From assembly GCF_027409185.1 (NCBI RefSeq), contig NC_084474.1, positions 94,455,505-94,519,504 of the forward strand: a stretch of 64,000 bases of DNA, read 5' to 3'. This DNA comes from Cynocephalus volans. Lineage: Eukaryota > Chordata > Mammalia > Dermoptera > Cynocephalidae. A program made the translations under genes and the position numbers. Below, piece by piece: positions 56,861 through 64,000 of the stretch (position 1 is the stretch's first letter; every line of letters starts with the position of its first letter). The notes beneath the pieces were generated by a model. It saw only the letters and a list, made by a program, of their open reading frames with translations. It was not told where the DNA came from and made no database searches.

Positions 56861-59640
56861 ATCCTAAATGGAATATTGTCAAACTAGAGCCACCGGTGAA
56901 AGTGAATTGTATGAAAAGTTGAGTTTTCCCCCCAAATGCAAGGTTGTTTAACATTAGAAAATCTATACATTCATCACATTAACAGAATGAAAGAGAAAAA
57001 CTAAGTAATCAACTCAACACATGTAAAAAAATAATTTGACGAAATCGAATACCCCCTCCCGGATTCAAAACCAAAACTCTTAGCAAACTCTCAGCAAATT
57101 TCCTTCACCTGATAAGGAGTATCTACAATAAACGTAAAGTTAATATTCTTAATGGGGAAATGCTGGAAGGCTTTCTTCTAAGATTAGGAACCACACACAG
57201 ATGCCCACCATCACCCTAGCCCACGCTGCACCATGGCTCCACGCCAACATGGCAAGACAAGAAAGAGATATTAACGGCACCAGTATCAGGAGGGGAGAAA
57301 CGAAATGTTATTGGTAATAACAGGATTATCTTGAAAGGAAACCTAAAAGAATTCTTAGACAAATCATTAGAAATAAAGAGAAATTAACACTTGGCTGACT
57401 ATACACTCAATTTACAAAAATCACACACATTTCTACACGCCAGCAACATGCAATTAGAAAATGTGTTATTTAAAAGAGACATCACTTATAGAAAGAAACA
57501 AAAATACATGTTTAGTAATAAATCTAAAAATATATGAAAGATATATATAAAGAAAATCATTGTTTAAATTGTAATGGCTGGATTCCTTGTCCTTCCCTCT
57601 CCTTTAAATCCTTGTTTTTACTTTTGATTTAATTGCGTTAGCTAATATTTGCCTGCATGTAAGTTTTATCTGGAGTGTGTTAAGGGTTGAACAGCTAAAT
57701 GCATTTCTGCACTCTGTAGCTCTGTGGTCACAAGCTTGTTCTTGTGTTAGCAAAAATCCCCAGACTGCTAGCTCTTTCCTGAGTAGATGAAAGAGTTGCT
57801 CTCTAAGTGGACCCCTCCTCAAGTAACCACACTTCCTGCCCTTGCACCCAGGTGTGATAAAGATCCTTACTCAAAACCATGTACCCACTGTTTGGAAACA
57901 GTCTCGCTCCTTGACCATGCTTCCTGTTGTTGTGCCCAGCTGTAAAAAGGTTGGGCCAGCTGCGATCAGCCCCTTACCCAAAGTAACCACTTGCTTGAGA
58001 CCCCTGATAGGGGGGACTCTGCCTGGAGACAGGCAGAAGAGCCAACAGAAATGCTTGCTGCTTACCTACCCAAGGAAAGTATCAAAGCTTAGTCCCCCCT
58101 GTGAACGGGACTCGGGGCTTTGGAATTCTAATCCCCCAAAGTAGGCTGGCTTAATAAACCTGTGTTCTCTGCCCTCTCTGAGTGACTGAGTTTCCTTGGG
58201 ACATTCTTCTCTCACAAAATGTGTTTAAAAACATTGAAGAAATAAATAAATTGAGAGATATACCATGTTTACGGACAGAAATACTCCATATCATATCAGT
58301 TTTCCAAACTGATTCATAGATTCAATGCATTTCCAATGCAAATGCTAACAGGGTTAATTATGGAAATTGACAAAGCAATTCTAAAATATACATGTTAGAG
58401 CAAAGAGCCGAGAATATCCAAGGCACTCCTAAAACATGAAGGGTAGATGGAGTCCAGCCCTACCAGATATCATTTAGGACAAAGATGTAATGACCAGGAT
58501 AGGGCATAGTACGGGCAGAGACCAGCTGCCCAGGGGCTGGGCGGAGAGCAGGAACAGCCCCATATCGACCCCACCACAGGCCAGAGGGCCCAGTGCCAGA
58601 CAGCGGGGGTTTCCCACACTGTGCCGGCACCCAAGCACCCTAGCCATAAATGTAAAAGGCAAAGCTTTAAAGTCTTTAGAAGAAAACGATGGAAAACATC
58701 TTTCAGTCTTTGGATATGGGAGCTCACAAGTAAGGCAGGAAAATCGCGGATCATCAGGAGATCCCACGAGGAAAGGGAACAGGAAGGCACCGGCCAGAGA
58801 CGGTGCTCGCAGCACATGTAACCGAGAGCGCGCAGCCTGGGCCGGAGCCACGTACGGGTGTGTGTGCACATTCTACAATCATTAAGATGGAGAAAACCAA
58901 ACAATCCAATTTTGAAAATGGGCAAAAGGCATGAACAGACTTTTCACAGCAAACACAAATATAAACATATGAAAAATTCCAACCTCGTTAGTTGTCAGGG
59001 AAATGCAAATTAAGACCACAATTAGATACTATTTTACACCCAGCAGATTGGCAAAAATTAAAGAGTCTGACAATATCAAATACTGGATAGACAGTGAATG
59101 GATCAGCGACCTCATACGCTGCTGGTGAGGACGTGATGATATACAGCCACTCTGGAAAACAATCTAGTCTCATCTGATAAAGTCGAACCACTCACATCCC
59201 TGAGACCCAGGAACCACATTTTAACCGTTGCTCCTAGGAGGAGCCAGACGCCAGGGGCTCACAGCAGCGCTGCCTGTATTACCCCAAACTGGAAACGCTT
59301 ACTTATCTATTGAGAGTAGAATGGACAATAAATTATAATACATGCACACAATGCAATTTTATGCATCAGTGGAAAATATGAAGCGTAGCTATGCATCAGT
59401 ACGTGGATGAATACTGGAAATAAAGTTGGATGAGAAGAGCACGTCTCGGAAGAATGCAAATAGCATGGCTTGATTTTTATGGGCTAAAAAATAAGCAAAA
59501 CTAAACAATACGTTGTTTAACAGTAAACACATTTTACCAACATTGTCTGTATAAAATAACACAAAACTATTTAAAACTACATAAAACAAGGGAATAACAC
59601 ACATCAGATTTAGGGACAAAGCTATGTCGGGATGGAGCAG
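56861..59640 (+). mobile_element. LINE-1 (L1M-type) fragment B, interrupted by an LTR
   Basis: RT-region L1 sequence appears a second time (ATGCAAGGTTGTTTAACATT, ATTCATCACATTAACAGAAT), so this is a separate copy or duplication. It runs to 57565, is split by the ERV LTR (57570-58216), resumes with AGAGATATACCATGTTTACG, and continues to a distal region with TGTCAGGGAAATGCAAATTA and CAGCAGATTGGCAAAAATTA. A GC-rich segment at 58500-58850 breaks the match. The 3' end is approximate. Dead copy. Confidence 0.75.
57570..58216 (+). mobile_element. Endogenous retrovirus solo LTR
   Basis: A 647-bp element opening TGTAATGG and closing CTCTCACA (TG...CA ends). It is flanked by the 4-bp direct repeat AAAT (57566-57569 and 58217-58220), and an AATAAA polyadenylation hexamer lies at 58153-58158, about 60 bp before the end. 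It sits inside L1 sequence that resumes after it. A 4-bp target duplication is usual for class I (gammaretrovirus-like) ERVs. No gag, pol or env is present. Family not identified; orientation is set by AATAAA. Confidence 0.75.
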
Positions 59641-59649
59641 AAGGCGGGT

Positions 59650-61085
59650 GGGGCTGAGCTGCCACAGGGTGAGGAATGGTCTTTTTGGTTCCGAGGCTAG
59701 GAGGTGGTTACTAGACGTGCATTCAGCATTATGCTTCATACCATCAACATATGATGTGCACAGCCTTGTGTAAGTACTAAATAGTAGGAAAGGGTCATAC
59801 AAATGACAATATGGAGACGAGCTAGGGCTTTATGCATACATGGCCTTTAACCACCACAGCAACTTCATACTGAATTCAACACCCAACGTGGCCACAGTTC
59901 TGAAATTCCACTGCTCTAGGATTCTAACATTGCTAAGTCCACGATCCTAACCCTCCAAAGTCATTGCACAACAGACTACAGTGTTGAGACTCTGACATCC
60001 CAACGGGAGATTTCCCCATTCTCAGGTTCCAAAGTCCCTGCCCCATAAGAGTCTCTGAAGGGTGTGTCTACCTGCTAAGGCCCCTTGGGCCCATGCTCAC
60101 TGGCCAGCCCTGCAAGGGCACAGCAGTACCTGCTCCCCCACAAAGGCGGGCCCCCAGGAGACAGCAGGGCTGGGCTTCCCACGAGAGAACTCCCACAAGG
60201 CTTCTGGCTGTGCTGACTGGCCAGGGGCCCCTCTCCCAAGCTGTCCAGTCCCACCTCTTGGGTGGAGCCATGGATGGTCCCAGCTGCTGGGTCTCCCCGC
60301 CCCTCCCCTGCTGCTCCCATCTAAGGAGTCAGGAGCCAGCTTCCAAACCCTTGCCCACCCCTGCCTGGCATGCTGTTCCCTTCCTCTCCTGGGCACAGTC
60401 ATCAGAGAAGGAAGACAGTCTGGCCAGGTCAGAATTTGGGCCCCAGACTTCAGGTCAGACGAGTGCAAACCTGGCTCTGCCACTCGCAAGTGCAACTCTG
60501 GGGAAGGCCCTGAGCTTCTCTGAGCCTTTGACCCCTCATCGCCTTCCTAGAGACAGTGACTCCGGGCTCACCAAGGACTTAGGGAGTGAGACACACACAT
60601 GGCAGCCGTCTGAGGCAGATGCTGCAAAGTCTGAATCCAGAGCATACAGTCCCTCCAACCCCACTCCTCTTTTTGAGCATTCCTACCCACCAGCATGAAC
60701 ACTTGCAGTGAGTCAGCATGGCCCCAGGAGTGTGGGGCACAGCCATGTGCAAAGATTATCACAAGAGCTGCCATCTAGAAGTGGCCGCAGCATGCCTCAC
60801 TCATTCGTCTGTCTCTCCCGTTTCCACTCATTCCGCCAGCATGCATTCATGCCCAGACAGCGCCCATACATGCAGCTCTCTCCTCCCTGAGAAGCTAGTC
60901 CTGGGCCAGGTGTATCAGTGAAGTCCCCCACCTGGGTGGGCAGGGGTTGGAGGCAGGAAGGAGTGGGGGCCCATGAGGTCGGTGCTGTGTGGAGCCGACC
61001 CATGGACCTGTACGGCTGCCAGCGTGCAACACCAGCCTGGGACAGCTGCAGGCACGAATTTCAGCCTGTGAGCACTGTGGTGTGG
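59650..61085. other. Unique DNA with a MIR
   Basis: A diverged sense MIR lies at about 60455-60560 (CAAACCTGGCTCTGCCACTC, GAGCTTCTCTGAGCCTTTGA). At 59820-60050 the sequence is mixed and unassigned. Frames at 60062-60698 show no domain. Confidence 0.45.
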
Positions 61086-61089
61086 GCTG

Positions 61090-61530
61090 TGCCCAGCAAA
61101 GTCATCAGGATGGCGCTGCCGGGGCCTTGGGGGCCCAGTTTCCACTGCAGCATGTCTGGACAGCGGGATGTGGAGTCAAAGACCATTCACGAGCCTCAGG
61201 ACTTAGAGCTGTTTGCCTTGCTGGGTTTTGAATCTACTTGGGGTCTCTTACTCCTTCTCTCCTATTTCTTGCTTTTGGAGTGGAGATGCTGCTCTAGGCC
61301 TGTCCCACCACTGCATTTTGGAAGTTCTTGCTGGATTTCCCAGGCTTACGGCTGGGGGGGAATCTGTTTCAGGATGAATCACACCTTGAGTCTCCCCCAT
61401 ATGTTCAGATAGGACTTTGGACTTAGACCTTAAAGTTGGTGCTGGAATGACTTAAGATTCTGGGTCTACTAGGATAAAATGAATGTATTTTACATGGGAG
61501 AGGACATGAATTTGGAGGGGGGGCAGATGA
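61090..61530 (+). mobile_element. MaLR internal sequence (MST/THE1-like), 3' part
   Basis: Non-coding 3' internal region: CATGTCTGGACAGCGGGATG, GGCCTGTCCCACCACTGCAT, TTTGGAAGTTCTTGC, GATAGGACTTTGGACTTAG, GGTGCTGGAATGACTTAAGA, GACATGAATTTGGAGGGG. It runs directly into the LTR that follows. Confidence 0.7.
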
Positions 61531-61857
61531 CTATGGTTTGACTGTGTCCCCTCTAAAATTCAGGTGTTGTCAGTGTGACAGCATTAAGAGGTGGGCCTCA
61601 AATAGTGTTTGGGCCATGAGGGCCCCTCCCTGGTCACTGGCACTAAGGCCCTGAGAGAGAAGCTTCAGGCAGCCACCAGCCAGCTGCCCTTCCACTGGCT
61701 GCCACGTGAGGACATGGCAATAAGGCCCTTGCCAGGCCAGATGCCGGTGCCTTGGTCTTGGACTTCCAGCCTCCAGAACTGCAAAAGTAAATCTCTGTTC
61801 TTTACAAACTAGCCAGTCTGTGGTGTTCTGTCACAGCAGCACAGAAAGACTAAGACA
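61531..61857 (+). mobile_element. MaLR 3' LTR (MST-like)
   Basis: Opens CTATGGTTTGACTGTGTCCC, then TAAGAGGTGGGCCTC, GGCCATGAGGGCCCCTCCCT, CTTCCAGCCTCCAGAACTGC, ACTAGCCAGTCTGTGGTGTT, and ends CACAGAAAGACTAAGACA. It follows the matching internal region, so this is the 3' end of a longer MaLR insertion whose 5' part I could not trace. Confidence 0.85.
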
Positions 61858-61859
61858 GC

Positions 61860-63220
61860 ATCATTCAGGAGAGGTCTGGAGTTGCTGTGAAACAGTGGCC
61901 TCCCAGGGAGGCAAAAGCGCTTAGCAAAGGAGGAAGGAGCTGCGGTCAGAACCTTCGAGGCACCCACATGGATTCCTGGTGTTCTCTCTCTCTCATAAAA
62001 ACTGCTCTTGGGCCACTGATCTCTGTCTGGCATCCGGGCTGAAAATGCAATCCCCAAGACGCTGTGCAGACCCACAGAGCAGGTTCCTGGTGTTGCAGAC
62101 TGTCTGGCAGCCCCTTTACGTGCCGGCGATGCATGTAGTTGACTGAGGCAGAGCTCTCAGGAAGCCTTAAGGGAGGGAGGGAAGCAGGACACAGGCTCAG
62201 ACGGCGCCTGTCCTCAGCCTGACTCCTGCGGGGCCACGCACATTGCATCAGAGCTGTCCCCCACCTCCAGGTGCAGAGGCTGGCCTCAGGACCCCTGTGT
62301 CACTCAGCCACCAGCTGCAGGCTCCTGCCAGCCAAGGGCAGCTCTCCAGACAGGGGGCCGCAGGGGGCCAGCAGTACCCTCACCCACGTGGCTGAGTGCC
62401 AGAGGGGCGGGCGCTGCAGTGTCCACTACCGTGCCTGCTCCACTCGTGGAAGGGCCAAGCCTGTGGAGAAGACAGCCTGTGGCCCGGCACATCGTCAACC
62501 CTTCTGAGCCTCAGCATCCTATCTGCAGTGGTGTGTCCCCTGCACGCTTGCAGGAACTAAACTGAGTCAAAGGCCCGGCACCCCCTGTGGCCCAGGCCCC
62601 ACACGCAGCAGGTGCCAATGCTCCTTCCTCTCTGCGTCTATACCTCTGGCTGCTGGGTTGTCCCCCAGTTTATAATGTGAGGAAGGGGCTGAAAACAGGA
62701 AGCCTGGATGTGCCTTCCAAACCCCAGGAAAATAATCCTGGACTTCTAGGATTGAGGGAGGGGGAAGTGGCCTGAGGTCCTACGCCAGACAGCCTCCCTC
62801 CTCACAGGACCCCTGGGAGGGAGCCTGGCCCTCGGGTAGGCTGAGCAGCCACCTGCAAGAAGTGGAGGTCAGAGCCTGGAGGCCGCTGAGGCCGGGCATG
62901 TGACAGGTGGGCTTGAGGCCTGTCCCCAGCCCAGGAGGAGGCTGCTCATAGGAAGGGACCAACCTCCCCCAGACAGAACTGAGTCTGCAGAATGGAGGCC
63001 GGAGTGGTGATTTCCCAGACCCCCGAGCAAGGCAGGTCCTGGACAGAGGCCAAAACAGGAAGGGCTGCCGGAAGCTGGGAATGGAGGGGACGTGACTGGG
63101 CAGGAGGAGCGATTTGGAGGATGGGGAGAGTCACATTATTGCTCAGACACACTGCCCTTCTGGCGAGCCTCTCCCTCCCTCCCTGTAGGGCCATGCCCAG
63201 CAACCCCACTGGCATCGAGA
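61860..63220. other. GC-rich single-copy DNA, no gene recognised
   Basis: No repeat or exon is supported apart from the CTCF-like motif listed separately. Confidence 0.45.
62356..62374 (+). promoter_or_regulatory. CTCF-like motif
   Basis: GGCCGCAGGGGGCCAGCAG matches the GC-rich CTCF core CCGCAGGGGGC. Occupancy is unknown. Confidence 0.3.
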
Positions 63221-63224
63221 CTGG

Positions 63225-63510
63225 CTCGTGAAGTGCTTTTGTCAATGCCATGGTGCAGAAGCGACATTCGCTACTTCCACACAGACGCTTTCGATGCTAT
63301 CGTGAGGTTCGTCCATCCCACATTTCTCCCTGCCAGGAGCCTGGTGATGTCTGAGAGAGGCTGCCCTTACAGTCTGTTTCCCAGAGTAAAAAGCACAGGA
63401 GCAAAGCCACATCTAACCTGCCACGGACATGTCCCACAGATACAAATCACACCTGGGATTTGGAGGCCATTTGTTACTGCAGCAAACCAGCCCAAGCTGA
63501 CTGATACATG
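63225..63510 (+). mobile_element. Ancient LTR-like repeat
   Basis: Starts near GAAGTGCTTTTGTCAATGCC and ends ATTTGTTACTGCAGCAAACC then CAAGCTGACTGATACA, the usual 3' wording of old MaLR/ERVL-type LTRs. Subfamily not assigned. Confidence 0.5.
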
Positions 63511-63514
63511 GAGG

Positions 63515-64000
63515 AACGAGATCAGCTCCATGTAACAACAGAAGGGCTGCTAGGTTCTGTCACCAAGTTGCTGTGTGATCCCAGCAGCCCCTTGAGACCT
63601 TGTCGGACCTCTCCCTCCCTTCTCCAAAATGGACAGCACTGCTCTGGATGGCCACAGCCACAGGAGGCCCACGGGCGCCGAGGCCAGCAGTGTGGTGGCA
63701 TGTGCACAGAAGTCATTAATGCAGCAGGCCCTGAGTTAACAGAGCCCACACAGCAACTGCTCACGCCTGTAGCCACGTGCTCCTCTCTGATTTTCACATT
63801 CACTCTCCTGCCAGCGGCAAGAGCATTTTGAGGGAAAAATGCAAATTTGGGGGACATGAGGGAGCTCTTCACCAGGCTAAAAATGGCACTCTGATGAGGC
63901 CTCCCTCTCCTAGAGTAGAAGCAAGTTAAAGATCCTCTTGGTGCTGAGGTTTCAAGCAGCAGTGCCAAGGTATAATCCCTGCTTACACATAATCCCCAGA
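63515..64000. other. Unique DNA at the right edge
   Basis: No supported gene. A small AT-rich patch with TGAGGGAAAAATGCAAATTT lies near 63830-63850. The sequence runs off the window. Confidence 0.4.

Noticed and set aside
57842..58144. 100-codon frame inside the ERV LTR
   Set aside because: LTRs of this type are regulatory and non-coding; the frame has no known domain and ends at the polyadenylation region.
1..64000. tRNA, rRNA, snRNA or other structured RNA genes
   Set aside because: I scanned for hallmark promoter boxes and conserved core phrases and found none apart from the tRNA-derived MIR fragments.

Overview
This window looks like intergenic or intronic DNA from a placental mammal. 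I found no bacterial or phage genes and no operon structure. The evidence is the repeat content: MIR and L2 fragments throughout, several MaLR (MLT1/MST-type) long terminal repeats, a compound LINE-1 block with an endogenous-retrovirus solo LTR inside it, and many CA, CAT/CAC, TGGA and CCAT microsatellites. Most of the window is GC-rich, with short AT-rich islands and one AT-rich L1 block. I recognised no Alu, rodent B1/B2, carnivore or ruminant SINE, so I cannot name the species.

Layout. 0-2 kb: an AT-rich island, a MIR, a 1.2 kb CAT/CAC array and an L2 tail. 2-15 kb: GC-rich single-copy DNA with MIR/L2 scraps, a CA tract, a 55-bp tandem duplication and an MLT1 LTR. 15-22 kb: six AT-rich islands rich in homeodomain-like ATTA/TAATTG words, an MLT1 LTR, the first array of a 24-bp minisatellite and a TGGA array. 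22-33 kb: ancient LTR pieces, a CA tract, a possible minus-strand terminal exon and an L2 split by a MaLR LTR. 33-40 kb: a palindromic hairpin element, the second and third arrays of the same 24-bp minisatellite (the second inverted) and more AT-rich islands. 40-48 kb: an MLT1-like LTR, GGAA/CCAT arrays and the best protein-coding candidate, a minus-strand exon at 42956-43062. 48-53 kb: two AT-rich islands, a 25-nt poly-C run and several L2 pieces. 53.7-59.7 kb: L1 remains with the solo LTR. 60-64 kb: a MaLR internal fragment plus LTR and a further ancient LTR tail.

I see no complete gene. The longest open frames fall in simple repeats or GC-rich non-coding DNA. The two features most worth following are the candidate tail-anchor exon and the set of unique AT-rich islands, which look like conserved developmental regulatory elements. 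That reading of the islands is inference from composition only. Repeat names come from recalled family hallmarks, without a database search, so subfamily labels are approximate.
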